Assembly (NCBI GenBank): GCA_003213495.1
Contig: QCMW01000001.1
Span: forward strand, 496,001-560,000
Direction: 5' to 3'
Length of the DNA: 64,000 nt
From: SAR86 cluster bacterium AG-422-O05
Lineage (GTDB): Bacteria > Pseudomonadota > Gammaproteobacteria > Magnimaribacterales > D2472
Of this stretch, positions 37,827 to 48,618 are shown piece by piece (positions within the stretch are counted from its first letter, which is position 1; every line of letters starts with the position of its first letter). A program made the translations under genes and the position numbers. The notes under the pieces were generated by a model. The model saw only the letters and a program-made list of their open reading frames with translations, was not told the origin of the DNA and made no database searches.

Positions 37827-38798
37827 TTATTTTGTTAGAGTACCAACAATATGAGATACGATTTTATATGGATCGGCATTTGAGGCAGGTCTTCTATCTT
37901 CAAGATAACCATTCCAATTATGCTCAACTGTGTATACAGGAATTCTTATACTTGCACCTCTATCACTAACTCCATAAGAGAATTTATCAATGCTTTGTGT
38001 TTCATGAAGACCAGTTAGGCGCATGTCATTATCAGAGCCATATGAAGCAATACCTTCTTCATGAACTTCACCGAGCTTATCGCACATCGATGTAAATAGT
38101 TCTTCAGATCCTGCTGTTCTCATGGCTTCATTAGAAAAGTTACAATGCATTCCTGAGCCATTCCAGTCACCAGTTTTTGGTTTAGGATGAACATTTACTC
38201 CAACCCCAAACTCTTCAGCAACCTTATAAAGTAGATATCTACTAACCCAAAGATCATCTGCAGCTTTAATTCCTTTACCAAAGCACTGATACTCCCATTG
38301 GCCTAGTGCTACTTCTGCATTAGTTCCTGTAAGAGTTATTCCCATATCCAGGCATGCTTGTAAGTGCACATCAGAAACTTCTCTTCCAACAACATTACCT
38401 GCACCAACTCCGCAATAAAACTCACCTTGCTCTCTAGGCTCACCATCTTCCCATCCAAGTGGCTCGCCTGTAGTAGGGTCAGTTAAAAAGTATTCTTGTT
38501 CAAAACCGAACCACCATTCATCGGTTACAACTTCTGCAGCTGCAGCTCTAAAGTTTGAAGGGTGAGTTGTATGATCAGCTGATTGAACTTCAGTCATGAC
38601 CAAATCATGTCCATCTGGATTAGAATAAGTTTGAACAGGTATTAGTAAACAATCAGAGCTACCTCCTTCTGCTTGTTGAGTAGATGAACCATCGAAAGAC
38701 CATTCAGGTGGAGTATCATCTTCAGTTGCTTTCACTTTACTTCTCATCATTGGCTCAGGCTTATAACCATCCAGCCAAATGTATTCATATGTTTTCAT
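37827..38798 (-). CDS. Glutamine synthetase type II (eukaryotic-type, GSII)
   Basis: EYIWLDG, WSFDGSSTQQAEGGSSDCLLIPV, GNVVGREVSDVHLQACLDMG, SMHCNFS-like, EDRRPASNADPY. Confidence 0.93.
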   Translation of the reverse strand: MKTYEYIWLDGYKPEPMMRSKVKATEDDTPPEWSFDGSSTQQAEGGSSDCLLIPVQTYSNPDGHDLVMTEVQSADHTTHPSNFRAAAAEVVTDEWWFGFEQEYFLTDPTTGEPLGWEDGEPREQGEFYCGVGAGNVVGREVSDVHLQACLDMGITLTGTNAEVALGQWEYQCFGKGIKAADDLWVSRYLLYKVAEEFGVGVNVHPKPKTGDWNGSGMHCNFSNEAMRTAGSEELFTSMCDKLGEVHEEGIASYGSDNDMRLTGLHETQSIDKFSYGVSDRGASIRIPVYTVEHNWNGYLEDRRPASNADPYKIVSHIVGTLTK

Positions 38799-38834
38799 TA
38801 ATTTCTCCTTAAAAAAAATATTTTTTAATTTTGA

Positions 38835-38850
38835 TGCAATTTCGACGCTC
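38835..38850 (-). promoter_or_regulatory. Possible sigma54 (-24/-12) promoter of GSII gene (weak)
   Basis: Minus strand GAGCGTCGAAATTGCA; -12 TTGCA good, -24 element AGCG degenerate. Confidence 0.35.
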
Positions 38851-38889
38851 TAAAAATAACAAGCAAATGCACAAATATTGATATTATTA

Positions 38890-38906
38890 TGCATTATTTC
38901 TGTGCA
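38890..38906. promoter_or_regulatory. Candidate NtrC binding site upstream of GSII gene
   Basis: Minus strand TGCACAGAAATAATGCA, 17 bp, compared with NtrC consensus TGCACYN5RGTGCA. Confidence 0.5.
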
Positions 38907-38938
38907 AAATAAAGAATTTTGTTCAATATAAGTTCAAT

Positions 38939-39514
38939 TTAATAGATTTCTATAAAATTAATTATATTTTTTAGCTTTTCATCCAAAGATTCATATGAAT
39001 GTGAACCCCCATAGATAACATCTATATATGAACCGCTAAAGTATTTAGCTGTCTCTTTAAAGTTTAATACTTCATCACCTGACTCTAAAAGCACATAAGT
39101 ATTTTCTGCATTTGCATATTTTTTAAATGACATTTTTCTTATAAATCTAATATCTTCTGGAGTAATTAAAAATTTTTCACCTGTTGAGTAGTTTTCATTT
39201 TCTCCAAGGTATATTTCAAAATCTTTTAAAGGAGGTATTGCAGGATTTATTAATACAGATTTTGTTTTCAGTTTAGATGAAAAATAAGAGGCATAATAAC
39301 CTCCCAATGAACTTCCCATGAATACAATAGGATATTTAGCACTATTAATGAGTTCATGTATCTGACTTACAGCTAACTTAAAATTATTATCTAGATCTGG
39401 AATTAGTATTTCAGCAGTCTTATAGTTTTTAGAAATATATTTTTTTAGAACTACTGCTTTGTTTGAGTTTGAAGAAGATGCAAAGCCATGAAAATAAAGG
39501 ATAGATTTACTCAT
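38939..39514 (-). CDS. YqiA/YcfP-family esterase
   Basis: ILYFHGFASSSNSNKA, VFMGSSLGGYYASYFS, LINPAIPP. Confidence 0.88.
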   Translation of the reverse strand: MSKSILYFHGFASSSNSNKAVVLKKYISKNYKTAEILIPDLDNNFKLAVSQIHELINSAKYPIVFMGSSLGGYYASYFSSKLKTKSVLINPAIPPLKDFEIYLGENENYSTGEKFLITPEDIRFIRKMSFKKYANAENTYVLLESGDEVLNFKETAKYFSGSYIDVIYGGSHSYESLDEKLKNIINFIEIY

Positions 39515-39935
39515 TAAATTTTATTTCAGAGCAAATACCGCTACAAAATATACTTTCTAGCCATTCTGTAAGAAATCTATTTTGTTGAATTTTTTCATCT
39601 TTGGATTGTGTTCTCGAGATTCCCATAAAGTATGGAATTGGCTTCTCACCTTGATATGATATAACTTCAGCTAACTTTGCATCAAGGCACAACTGAATTC
39701 TTATTACGAAACTGTTCAAATCATTTTCTTTAACTTTTTGTTTGGCCTCAATTATTAAAGTATGCTGCGTTCTTTGAATAACTTTGAATAAAATTGGATT
39801 AGATGTTTGATTAGGATTAATAGTTTCAAATATGTATTTATCTTTTTTAAAATTTTGTAAAACTTTCTTTAAACGTAAAAAATTACTCTCACAAATGCTA
39901 AGCTGAAGACTTGTTTTGGGCAATATTTTTAACAT
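39507..39935 (-). CDS. DUF1249 family (YqiB-like) protein
   Basis: VIQRTQHTLIIEA...IRIQLCLDAKLAEVISYQ; partner of YqiA. Confidence 0.8.
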   Translation of the reverse strand: MLKILPKTSLQLSICESNFLRLKKVLQNFKKDKYIFETINPNQTSNPILFKVIQRTQHTLIIEAKQKVKENDLNSFVIRIQLCLDAKLAEVISYQGEKPIPYFMGISRTQSKDEKIQQNRFLTEWLESIFCSGICSEIKFNE

Positions 39936-39937
39936 TC

Positions 39938-41074
39938 CTAAATTTTATATTCTTTCTTAAACGGTGTATATCTCTTACAAGCCTCTATGTAGTTTTTAAT
40001 CTCAATACTTTCTCTCAAACAGAAATCTTTAATTGCATTCCTAAAATCTAACTCTTTTAAATAATGGAATGACTTTGTAAGCTTAGGTTCGAATCCTCTT
40101 CTTATTTTATGCTCACCCTGAACACCAGGATCAAAAATTTCTAGACGATTATGGATGCAATATTCAATACCTTGATAATAGCAGCACTCAAAGTGAAGAG
40201 AATCAATATTATATGTTGAGCCCCAATGTCTCCCATATAGAGCATTATTATTTTTGAAACATAGAGAGGCTGCAATTCTTTTTTTCTCATGAACCGCAAA
40301 AAATATTATGGGGCTTAGTTCTTTTTTATTTTGATGAACATGATAAAAGAAATCTTTGTTTAGATAAGGCGGCTGAAATCTTTGATCATATGTATTTTTA
40401 TAAAAAATATAAAAATCATCCCAGTCGTCTTCCTTGAGGTTGTTTTTATCCTTAACTTCAAAAGTAATACCCAGTTTGCTGATCTTTTTTCTTTCATTTT
40501 TGATATTTTTTCTTTGTCGAGATTTAAAAATATTCAAATAATCATCAAAATCATGATATTGCTTATTTTTCCATACAAATTTGTAACCAATTCTTTCAAC
40601 AAATTTATTTTTTTTAAGAAAAGCGCCTAAATCGTTATCAGGAAATAGGATATGCCAGCTTTCAATATTTTTTTCTTGCATAAAAGATAATACTTTCTCT
40701 ATAAAAGGCAATTTTTGATCATTTGTAATTACTTTTCTTGTTTCGCATGGAGTAAATGGAATTGCAGTTAAAAGTTTTGGATAATATTTTCTCCCAGCTC
40801 TTTCTAATGCATATGACCAAGAGTGATCAAAAACGAATTCACCATAACTATTATTTTTAAGATAGATTGGCAAAAAACCATCCAAGGCCTTATCTTTTTT
40901 TGATAATAGGTGGTTAACCTTCCATCCTTTAATATCAGAAACACAACCAGAGGTTTCTAATGCTTCTAAAAAAGAATGCTTTATAAAAGGAGAGTCATTT
41001 GCGTTTAAAAGCCTTTCATACGCACTTTTGTCAACCGAAGATATATCTTCAATAAAATTTAAATTTGTTTTCAC
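39938..41074 (-). CDS. GNAT/FemAB-like N-acyltransferase (DUF482-type)
   Basis: GFLPIYLKNNSYGEFVFDHSWSYALERAGRKYYPKLLTAIPFTP; LYGRHWGSTYNIDSLHFECCYYQGIEYCI, GVQGEHKIRRGFEP. Confidence 0.88.
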   Translation of the reverse strand: MKTNLNFIEDISSVDKSAYERLLNANDSPFIKHSFLEALETSGCVSDIKGWKVNHLLSKKDKALDGFLPIYLKNNSYGEFVFDHSWSYALERAGRKYYPKLLTAIPFTPCETRKVITNDQKLPFIEKVLSFMQEKNIESWHILFPDNDLGAFLKKNKFVERIGYKFVWKNKQYHDFDDYLNIFKSRQRKNIKNERKKISKLGITFEVKDKNNLKEDDWDDFYIFYKNTYDQRFQPPYLNKDFFYHVHQNKKELSPIIFFAVHEKKRIAASLCFKNNNALYGRHWGSTYNIDSLHFECCYYQGIEYCIHNRLEIFDPGVQGEHKIRRGFEPKLTKSFHYLKELDFRNAIKDFCLRESIEIKNYIEACKRYTPFKKEYKI

Positions 41075-41075
41075 T

Positions 41076-41933
41076 TTATTTTAGTAGAATAATTTCAAGT
41101 ATAAATCCAAGAACAACAATAATGCCCACTAGGTTATTAATTTTAAATGCATCCAGGAATTTAGATTCACTTATTAACTTTTTTTGGTAAATAAAAACTA
41201 ATAAAAGCAAAATAATAACCAATAAGAATATATAAGAAAATTTATTTAATATTGCTATTAATATTAAGGAAGCATAAAAAAATAGATGTAAGATTCTCGC
41301 ATATTTAATTGCATTTTCTCCCCACATGATAGCTGTAGAATTAATATTAATTTTTAAATCGTCCTCTTTATCTTCAAGCGCGTAATATGTATCAAAACTT
41401 ATAATCCAAGCAACGATACCTGTATATAAAAGCATTAGAGAAACAGTGAAATCATTAGATTGAAGTGAGTAAGCAATTAATGAACCTGAGCCAAATGTAA
41501 TTCCTAAAATAAATTGGGGTGCCGGAATGAATCTTTTGGAAAGTGGGTATAGCACTATTAATGATGCAAAGAATATCGATATCTTGATCGTCAGTGTATT
41601 AGTAAGTACTAAAAGACAAATAGAGAGCAAACCCAAAACAAAGAAGAATATCCATGCCTCGAAGATATTCAATGCGCCAGTAGCAAGAGGTCTTCCTGCA
41701 GTTCTTTGGACAAGCCTATCTATCTTAGAGTCACTTATATCGTTAATAACACATCCACAAGAACGCACCAGCAAAGAACCAAGTATGACAATTGATATAT
41801 TCTTTAGACTAATATTTGAATTTAAGCCAGCTAAAAAAAGTCCTAAGAGCGATGGCCACAAAAGAAGATATATACCAATTGGTTTATCGATTCTAGCTAA
41901 CTCTATGTAAGCTTTAAGTTTTTTCATGGGCAT
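41076..41933 (-). CDS. ubiA: 4-hydroxybenzoate octaprenyltransferase
   Basis: RIDKPIGIYLLLWPSLLGL, CVINDISDSKIDRLVQRTAGRPLATG; next to ubiC. Confidence 0.95.
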   Translation of the reverse strand: MPMKKLKAYIELARIDKPIGIYLLLWPSLLGLFLAGLNSNISLKNISIVILGSLLVRSCGCVINDISDSKIDRLVQRTAGRPLATGALNIFEAWIFFFVLGLLSICLLVLTNTLTIKISIFFASLIVLYPLSKRFIPAPQFILGITFGSGSLIAYSLQSNDFTVSLMLLYTGIVAWIISFDTYYALEDKEDDLKININSTAIMWGENAIKYARILHLFFYASLILIAILNKFSYIFLLVIILLLLVFIYQKKLISESKFLDAFKINNLVGIIVVLGFILEIILLK

Positions 41934-42451
41934 TAATCTTTAAATTTGATGTGTTCTATGAGAAATACTTCCATAACAGAAAAGGGCAGTTTATTTACAA
42001 GGTATTTTGTTTTTCTGCCCCAATAATGTTTGAGAAACTCTCCACGAAATGATGAATAGAAGACCTCCTTTTTTTTAAAAACATCTTTTTCAAACAGAAT
42101 ATCACCTAGTGGTTTATTTCCAAGTTCACCTAGTGATGAAAGCCCCTCTTTAATTGTTTTCAAAGGAATGCATGATCGTGCCCATACTTTTGGTTTATTA
42201 TTTTCACGCAGAAATACTTCTCTTACTTTTATTCTCCCACCTATATTATCTAAAAAACTTTTCTCATCATCACGAACAAAATCAACCTTATCTTTTACAA
42301 GTTCTAACTCAAAATCTCCATTGGATTTAATTCGTTCTGTAATTGGACCTTTTTCTAAAAGCCAAGATTTAATTTCTTTATCTTCTTTATCACAAAGCAA
42401 AAAATTCATTTCTTCAAATGAAATCCATTCTCTTGTATGCATTAGGTTCAT
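41933..42451 (-). CDS. ubiC: Chorismate lyase
   Basis: REVFLRENNKPKVWARSCIPLKT; LGNKPLGDILF; next to ubiA. Confidence 0.88.
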   Translation of the reverse strand: MNLMHTREWISFEEMNFLLCDKEDKEIKSWLLEKGPITERIKSNGDFELELVKDKVDFVRDDEKSFLDNIGGRIKVREVFLRENNKPKVWARSCIPLKTIKEGLSSLGELGNKPLGDILFEKDVFKKKEVFYSSFRGEFLKHYWGRKTKYLVNKLPFSVMEVFLIEHIKFKD

Positions 42452-42519
42452 TAATATTACTAAATAAATCTGATATTATAGCTCGTTGCTATTAATCTAA
42501 TTGTTAAATTTTAAGATAT

Positions 42520-42693
42520 ATGAAATATAAAAAATGGGAATGTATAGTTTGTGGCTTGATATATGATGAGGAGCTTGGATGGCCAGAGGATGGTATTGAG
42601 CCTGGAACTGCTTGGGAAGATGTTCCTGAAGATTGGTTATGTCCAGAATGTGGTGTAGGCAAAGAGGATTTTGATATGATAGAGATCACATGA
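42520..42693 (+). CDS. Rubredoxin (57 aa; absent from the supplied ORF track)
   Basis: [57 protein letters not shown] with two CxxC; ATGA overlap with next gene. Confidence 0.95.
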   Translation: MKYKKWECIVCGLIYDEELGWPEDGIEPGTAWEDVPEDWLCPECGVGKEDFDMIEIT

Positions 42694-43946
42694 GTCAGCT
42701 AGATCCTCCAAAGAACTTAACTAAAAATGTTTTAGTTGGAATGTTGGCGGGTGTATTCATAGCCTCTCTTTGTTTTTATTTTCAAGACTTTATATCTGAA
42801 TCAGTTTTTTTAGGCATCGAAAAATATCTATTTAATCTTGGTGGCCAAATATTTAAAAACTTATTGTTATTAATAGTAGTTCCTCTCGTGTTCTTTTCTT
42901 TAGTATCAGGCATATCTTCTTTATCAAATATGGTAAAGCTAGGATCAATTGCTTCAAAAACTGTGTTGCTTTATTTATTGACTACCGCTTTTGCAGTCAT
43001 GATAGCTATCTTTTTTGGATGGGTTTTTAATATTTCTGGTTACGAAGGTGAAGTTGCATCATTCAATGCACCTGCTGGTGAAGCCAGTTTATACGACACC
43101 GTGTTAAGAGTTTTCCCTAATAATATTTTTGGGGCATTTGTTGAAAATAATATGTTAGGAATAGTTTTTATAAGCATATTATTTGGCATCGCTTTAAATC
43201 TTACTGACAATCTTACCGATAATCTATCTAAAAATTTTGAAAGATTAAACATAGTTTTTATGAAAATAGTTTTAATCATAATGAGTTTTGCACCCATTGG
43301 GGTTTTTTGCTTGATGGGCAGTTATGTAATGGATCATGGTTTGAATATATTCGGAGATTTAATTCAATATGTCCTTATATTAATTTTTGTCTTACTGTTC
43401 CATTTATTTTTTACATACTCATTAGTATTAAAATTATTTGCTAATTTAAATCCAATTATTTTTTTTAAAAAAATGAGAAATGTTGCTTTATTTGCATTTA
43501 CAACATCATCCAGTGCAGCAACCATACCAGTAACTCTTAAGACTGTAACTGATGAGCTCGGAGTTAAAAAAGACGTATCATCATTCGTAATTCCAGTTGG
43601 AGCTACAATAAATATGGATGGGACTGCAATTATGCAGGGGTTAGCAACAATGTTTATTGCAAGTACTGTTGGTGTAGATCTATCTATGATTGAATATATT
43701 CAGATAGTCCTTCTTGCAATGGTGGCTTCAATTGGAGCAGCTGCTGTTCCGTCTGCTGGAACTATTACATTGGCTCTTATTTTGAGCTCCTTAGGACTTC
43801 CTTTGGACGCAATTGGCTTAATTTTGGCAGTTGATAGAATTCTCGACATGATTAGAACTTCAGTAAACGTTTCTGGTGATGCAGCTGTGGCATGTGTAGT
43901 TGCTAATTCAGAAGAACTTTTAGACAAAAACTTATTTAATAAATAA
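42690..43946 (+). CDS. Dicarboxylate/amino acid:cation symporter (DAACS family)
   Basis: [58 protein letters not shown]. Confidence 0.94.
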   Translation: MSQLDPPKNLTKNVLVGMLAGVFIASLCFYFQDFISESVFLGIEKYLFNLGGQIFKNLLLLIVVPLVFFSLVSGISSLSNMVKLGSIASKTVLLYLLTTAFAVMIAIFFGWVFNISGYEGEVASFNAPAGEASLYDTVLRVFPNNIFGAFVENNMLGIVFISILFGIALNLTDNLTDNLSKNFERLNIVFMKIVLIIMSFAPIGVFCLMGSYVMDHGLNIFGDLIQYVLILIFVLLFHLFFTYSLVLKLFANLNPIIFFKKMRNVALFAFTTSSSAATIPVTLKTVTDELGVKKDVSSFVIPVGATINMDGTAIMQGLATMFIASTVGVDLSMIEYIQIVLLAMVASIGAAAVPSAGTITLALILSSLGLPLDAIGLILAVDRILDMIRTSVNVSGDAAVACVVANSEELLDKNLFNK

Positions 43947-44009
43947 AAAAAATACGCTTTTATTTCAAATAATTTGCTAGAATGCGTTAATTAAAATAAG
44001 GGGTTCTAT

Positions 44010-45992
44010 ATGGATAATTTAATCATTCCACCAGCACTTGGAATATTGGGTATGGTAATGGCATTTGTTGTTTATAAGCTTGTCATGAGATATCCCGATG
44101 GTGAAGATAAAGTAAAAAAAATAGGTGATCAGATTCATTCTGGAGCACTTGCTTTCATGAAAACAGAGTACAAATATTTATCCATATTTATTGCGGTAAT
44201 AGTATTACTAGCATGGTATGCGTTAGGGCCTTACACCGCAATTTCTATAATTGTAGGAGCTATATGCTCATCTGTAGCTGGTTTTATTGGTATGTATGCA
44301 GCAACTAAGGCAAATGTAAGAACGGCAACTGCAGCACAAAAAGATGGCCCAGCAGCAGCTTTATCAGTCTCATTTTATGGCGGTTCAATAATGGGTCTAT
44401 GTGTTGCATCATTGGGTCTGATAGGTTTAGGCGGCCTATATTATTTTTATATACCAGCTGAAATTGATCCTCATAAACTTGAAGGTTTTGCTATGGGAGC
44501 ATCTGTTGTTGCCCTTTTTTCTAGAGTAGGTGGAGGAATTTTTACAAAAAGTGCAGATGTTGGAGCTGATCTTGTTGGTAAGATTGAAGCTGGTATACCT
44601 GAAGATGACCCAAGAAATCCAGGTGTTATAGCAGACAATGTTGGTGATAATGTTGGGGACGTTGCTGGAATGGGATCGGACATATTTGAGTCATATTGTG
44701 GTTCAATGATTGCATCAATAGCTATAGCTTATACTCTAGGCAACCAGGATATGATGATGCTTCCTTTAGCCTTAGCAGCAACTGGCTTAATAGCATCAAT
44801 AATTGGAATATTTATAGTTAAACTTCAATCTGCAAAGGCACCTGCAAGTGCTTTGAGATCTGGAACACTTTTAGCGCCAGTAATATTTGTAGCTATGGCT
44901 TATTTCATTATTGATTCCTTTGATGGGGTTGGAATGAATGTATGGTGGTGTGTTATTGCTGGGGCTGTTGGCGGAGTACTAATTGGACTTATAACAGAAT
45001 ACTATACAGGTGGAGGCCCAGTTAAAAAAATTGCTGAATCAGGAGAAACTGGTTCTGCAACAGTGATGATTTCAGGATTATCAGTTGGAATGCAATCAGT
45101 TGTAATACCTATTGTTATTTTAGCCGGCATTATTCTTACCTCGACTCAATTATCAGGTATTTATGGTGTTGGAATCGCAGCTGTTGGCATGCTCGCTACT
45201 GTTGGGATAACAATGGCTATTGATGCATATGGACCGGTCGCTGATAATGCTGGTGGCATCGCTGAAATGTCAGGCATGGGTGAGGAAGTTAGAGAAATTA
45301 CCGACTCTCTTGATGAATTAGGAAATACTACTGCTGCAATTGGGAAAGGTTTTGCAATTGGAGCTGCAGCCTTAGCTGCCCTAGCAATAATTTCAGCTTT
45401 TTCAGCCGTGGTCGGTGTGGCAAATCCTGAATTTTCATTAGCACTTACTGAACCGATTGTCCTAGTTGGAATGTTTGTTGGAGTTTGTATACCTTTTTTA
45501 GTTTCTTCAATAACTATGACAGCTGTGGGAGATGCTGCTTTTGAAATGATTAATGAAATAAGAAGACAATTTAAAGAGATAATCGGTCTAATGGAAGGGA
45601 CTGCAGAACCTGATTCAGAAAAATGTGTTGAGATTGCTACTAAAGCAGCTTTAAAAAAAATGATGTTACCTGGAGTGATAGCAGTATCAATGCCAGCTAT
45701 TGTTGGCTTTGGTCTTGGTGCGCAAGCTTTAGGAGGCATGTTAGCTGGAGGACTACTTGGCTGCGTTTCACTTGCACTCATGATGGCCAATGCTGGCGGT
45801 GCTTGGGATAATGCAAAGAAATATGTTGAAAAAGGTAATTTGGGAGGAAAGGGTTCTGATACTCATGCAGCCGCCGTGGTAGGAGACACAGTTGGAGATC
45901 CATTTAAGGACACCTCTGGACCGTCGATGAACATACTTATTAACGTGATGGCTATTGTTAGTTTAGTTATAGCTCCTCTTTTGAGCATTTAA
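44010..45992 (+). CDS. hppA: Membrane-bound cation-translocating pyrophosphatase
   Basis: [68 protein letters not shown]. Confidence 0.97.
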   Translation: MDNLIIPPALGILGMVMAFVVYKLVMRYPDGEDKVKKIGDQIHSGALAFMKTEYKYLSIFIAVIVLLAWYALGPYTAISIIVGAICSSVAGFIGMYAATKANVRTATAAQKDGPAAALSVSFYGGSIMGLCVASLGLIGLGGLYYFYIPAEIDPHKLEGFAMGASVVALFSRVGGGIFTKSADVGADLVGKIEAGIPEDDPRNPGVIADNVGDNVGDVAGMGSDIFESYCGSMIASIAIAYTLGNQDMMMLPLALAATGLIASIIGIFIVKLQSAKAPASALRSGTLLAPVIFVAMAYFIIDSFDGVGMNVWWCVIAGAVGGVLIGLITEYYTGGGPVKKIAESGETGSATVMISGLSVGMQSVVIPIVILAGIILTSTQLSGIYGVGIAAVGMLATVGITMAIDAYGPVADNAGGIAEMSGMGEEVREITDSLDELGNTTAAIGKGFAIGAAALAALAIISAFSAVVGVANPEFSLALTEPIVLVGMFVGVCIPFLVSSITMTAVGDAAFEMINEIRRQFKEIIGLMEGTAEPDSEKCVEIATKAALKKMMLPGVIAVSMPAIVGFGLGAQALGGMLAGGLLGCVSLALMMANAGGAWDNAKKYVEKGNLGGKGSDTHAAAVVGDTVGDPFKDTSGPSMNILINVMAIVSLVIAPLLSI

Positions 45993-46009
45993 TAAAGGAA
46001 TTCATAAAA

Positions 46010-46038
46010 ATCCAGGGTTGTATCCCTGGATTTTTTTT
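46010..46038 (+). terminator. Rho-independent terminator downstream of hppA
   Basis: ATCCAGGG-TTGTAT-CCCTGGAT followed by T run. Confidence 0.9.
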
Positions 46039-46055
46039 GGCTACACTTAAAAAGG

Positions 46056-46784
46056 ATGAAAAAAAATATTTTAATAATTGGATATGGAAATATTGCAAGC
46101 AGATTGCATGCAATCTTATGCAAAGATAGTTATAAGATATATGGAATTTCGAGAAGTAAAAAAAGAGGATTAAAAAATTTTATTAAATGGGACTGGTTAT
46201 CGAAAGATCTTCCAAATATTCAATGCGATAATTTTGATAGCATTATTTTTATTCCTAAACCCACCAATAGTTATCAAGCAGGATATCAAGAGGGATTTCT
46301 TAAATCCTCTGAAAATACTTTTAATTTTTTAGAGGCATCAGAAAAAATTTTTTATAAAAAATTTATTACTATTTCTTCAACTGGCGCATATGGCCTTACA
46401 ACAAGACAAGAATCATATTTAGATGAATCTTCAAATATAGTCCCTATGTTTACAGAAGAAAATCCATATCCTGGAGATGAAGTTGATTTAGGACAATACA
46501 TTATTCGAAAATATGAGCAAAATCAGATGCGAAGGTATAGAAATAAATTAATCATTTTAAGACTTTCAGGTTTGTATACTTCCAAACCAATTTCAAAAAA
46601 TCATTTACACAGAGACACTGCTGCAAAGATAATAAAATTTTTTATTGAAAATGATTTCGACTTTTCCTCTCCTGAAATTTTCAATTGTACAGAGGATGCA
46701 AGTCTATTTGTTGGAGAAAAAAAATCATCATATGGAAATATATCTAATGAAAAAATAAAAAAACTTGGCTTTATTTTTGATTGA
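46056..46784 (+). CDS. NAD-dependent epimerase-like protein (YeeZ-type)
   Basis: ILIIGYGNIASRLHAILC, ISSTGAYG, IILRLSGLY. Confidence 0.75.
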   Translation: MKKNILIIGYGNIASRLHAILCKDSYKIYGISRSKKRGLKNFIKWDWLSKDLPNIQCDNFDSIIFIPKPTNSYQAGYQEGFLKSSENTFNFLEASEKIFYKKFITISSTGAYGLTTRQESYLDESSNIVPMFTEENPYPGDEVDLGQYIIRKYEQNQMRRYRNKLIILRLSGLYTSKPISKNHLHRDTAAKIIKFFIENDFDFSSPEIFNCTEDASLFVGEKKSSYGNISNEKIKKLGFIFD

Positions 46785-46825
46785 TATCACTAGAACTTAT
46801 ACCATTTGCAAAATACAATGATTGA

Positions 46826-47674
46826 ATGATTAGAAGTATGACAGGCTTCGGCTTATCAAAGTCATTAAAAAAAGATTCCGAAGTATTTATTGAAATCAAA
46901 GGAGTTAATCACAGGTTTTTAGAAGTTTCTATTAAACCAAATGATCTGGGTAATGAGTTAGATCAATATATAAGAAACTCTATTACAAAATCTGTAAATC
47001 GTGGAAAGGTCGATGTAAGAGTAAAATTAAAATCAGCCGCTCAAACGAATTATGTAATCGATGCCCTTTTGATTAAAAAACTCGAGAACACATTGAAAAA
47101 AAACACTTCTCTTAAGAATAAAATTAGCTTTAGTGATATCAAAGATGTTCCAGGAATATTTAATGCTGAGGTTACACATAAATTAAACATCAGTACAGTT
47201 AAACAGGAGTTTAACAACGCACTTAAAGATTTTTTAGATTCAAGATCAAAAGAAGGCATCAAGATAAAAAAGACCCTTAAAAAAAAGATATTAAAATCTG
47301 AGAGCCTTATAAAAAATATATCGAATAGTTGTAATAAAAACTTAGAAAAGCGTATGAGCTTATTTAAATCAAAAGTATCAAAATTTACTCAAGGCTATGA
47401 TGAATCAAGAATTAATCAAGAGATTACTCTTCTAGCTTTAAAACAAGATGTTTCTGAAGAGTTAGACCGCATTCTTTTTCATGTAAATTCTTTAAAAAAA
47501 GAAATTAATAAAAAAGACTGTAGCGGTAAAAAAATAGATTTCATTCTTCAAGAATTTTTTAGAGAAGCTAACACACTCACTGTGAAGCTTGATAATCCTT
47601 CAATGATGAATAAAGCTATTGATGTAAAGATTTTAATTGAAGAAATGAGAGAACAAACTCAAAATGTTGAATAA
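46826..47674 (+). CDS. yicC: YicC family protein (endoribonuclease-like)
   Basis: MIRSMTGFG...IKGVNHRFLEVSIK; DILEEMREQTQNVE-type C terminus; next to gmk. Confidence 0.95.
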   Translation: MIRSMTGFGLSKSLKKDSEVFIEIKGVNHRFLEVSIKPNDLGNELDQYIRNSITKSVNRGKVDVRVKLKSAAQTNYVIDALLIKKLENTLKKNTSLKNKISFSDIKDVPGIFNAEVTHKLNISTVKQEFNNALKDFLDSRSKEGIKIKKTLKKKILKSESLIKNISNSCNKNLEKRMSLFKSKVSKFTQGYDESRINQEITLLALKQDVSEELDRILFHVNSLKKEINKKDCSGKKIDFILQEFFREANTLTVKLDNPSMMNKAIDVKILIEEMREQTQNVE

Positions 47675-47678
47675 TGAT

Positions 47679-48284
47679 ATGAAACAATTAATAATTTTTG
47701 CTGCTCCATCTGGTTCAGGAAAATCATCCTTAATAAATAAGATTATTGAACAAGGTGATAACAAGGTTCAGTTATCTGTTTCTGCAACAACTAGACCCGC
47801 CAGAAAGGGTGAAATTAATGGCAAGGATTATTTTTTTATATCCAAAGAAGAATTTGTTAACTTGCAAAAAGAAAATGCCTTTATAGAAAGTGCAGAAGTT
47901 CATGGCTATATGTATGGCACCTTAAAATCTTATGTAAATGAAAAAATTAATGAGGGAGTTCAGGTGATTTTAGATATTGATGTTCAGGGATTTAATCAAA
48001 TCAGAAATTCATTGCAAAATTATGTTTCTATTTTTATCATTCCACCATCTTTCGAGGAATTAAAGGAAAGACTTTTCACAAGAGGTCTTGATTCTAAAGA
48101 GGTCATCGAGAATAGATTAATTAATGCAAAAAAAGAGCTAGAATACGCAAGTTCATTTGATTATGTGGTGTTAAATGATGACTTTAATGAGGCGTTTGAG
48201 CAAATTTCTTCTATAATATTTGGTAGAAAGGTTATAGATAACAAACATGCCAATCTGAATAAATTACAAGATTTATTGGATTAA
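47679..48284 (+). CDS. gmk: Guanylate kinase
   Basis: FAAPSGSGKSSLINKII, VSATTRPARKGEINGKDYFF. Confidence 0.95.
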   Translation: MKQLIIFAAPSGSGKSSLINKIIEQGDNKVQLSVSATTRPARKGEINGKDYFFISKEEFVNLQKENAFIESAEVHGYMYGTLKSYVNEKINEGVQVILDIDVQGFNQIRNSLQNYVSIFIIPPSFEELKERLFTRGLDSKEVIENRLINAKKELEYASSFDYVVLNDDFNEAFEQISSIIFGRKVIDNKHANLNKLQDLLD

Positions 48285-48326
48285 TAGGACAATTGGAATA
48301 GAATACACCTCCCAGGAGATAACAAA

Positions 48327-48599
48327 ATGGCAAGAATTACAGTAGAAGATTGTTTAGAAAAAATACCAAGTAGGTTTGATCTTATTATTATGGCATCAAA
48401 AAGAGCTAGGCAACTCTCTACAACAAGTAGAGAGCCATTAGTAGAGTGGGACAACGATAAGCCAACAATAGTAGCACTAAGAGAAATTGAAGAGGGTTTA
48501 CTTGATAATGAAACTCTTAAAGAATGGCTCGATCAAGATATTCTGAGTAATGAATTTAGTGCAGAACCAATTAATCAAGAAGGTGAAAATATAGGATAA
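48327..48599 (+). CDS. rpoZ: RNA polymerase omega subunit
   Basis: [30 protein letters not shown]. Confidence 0.96.
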   Translation: MARITVEDCLEKIPSRFDLIIMASKRARQLSTTSREPLVEWDNDKPTIVALREIEEGLLDNETLKEWLDQDILSNEFSAEPINQEGENIG

Positions 48600-48618
48600 A
48601 TGATTATGGGGGACTATC

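Noticed and set aside
40084-40098. GGTTCGAATCC, similar to a tRNA T-arm
   Set aside because: Lies inside the GNAT/FemAB-like CDS and encodes RGFEP; no cloverleaf around it.
42504-42689. 61-aa minus-strand ORF
   Set aside because: Antisense to the rubredoxin gene, which has clear CxxC motifs on the plus strand.
45161-45790. 209-aa minus-strand ORF opposite hppA
   Set aside because: Shadow of a strongly supported pyrophosphatase CDS; low-complexity Ala/Pro/Ile/Thr composition typical of antisense frames.
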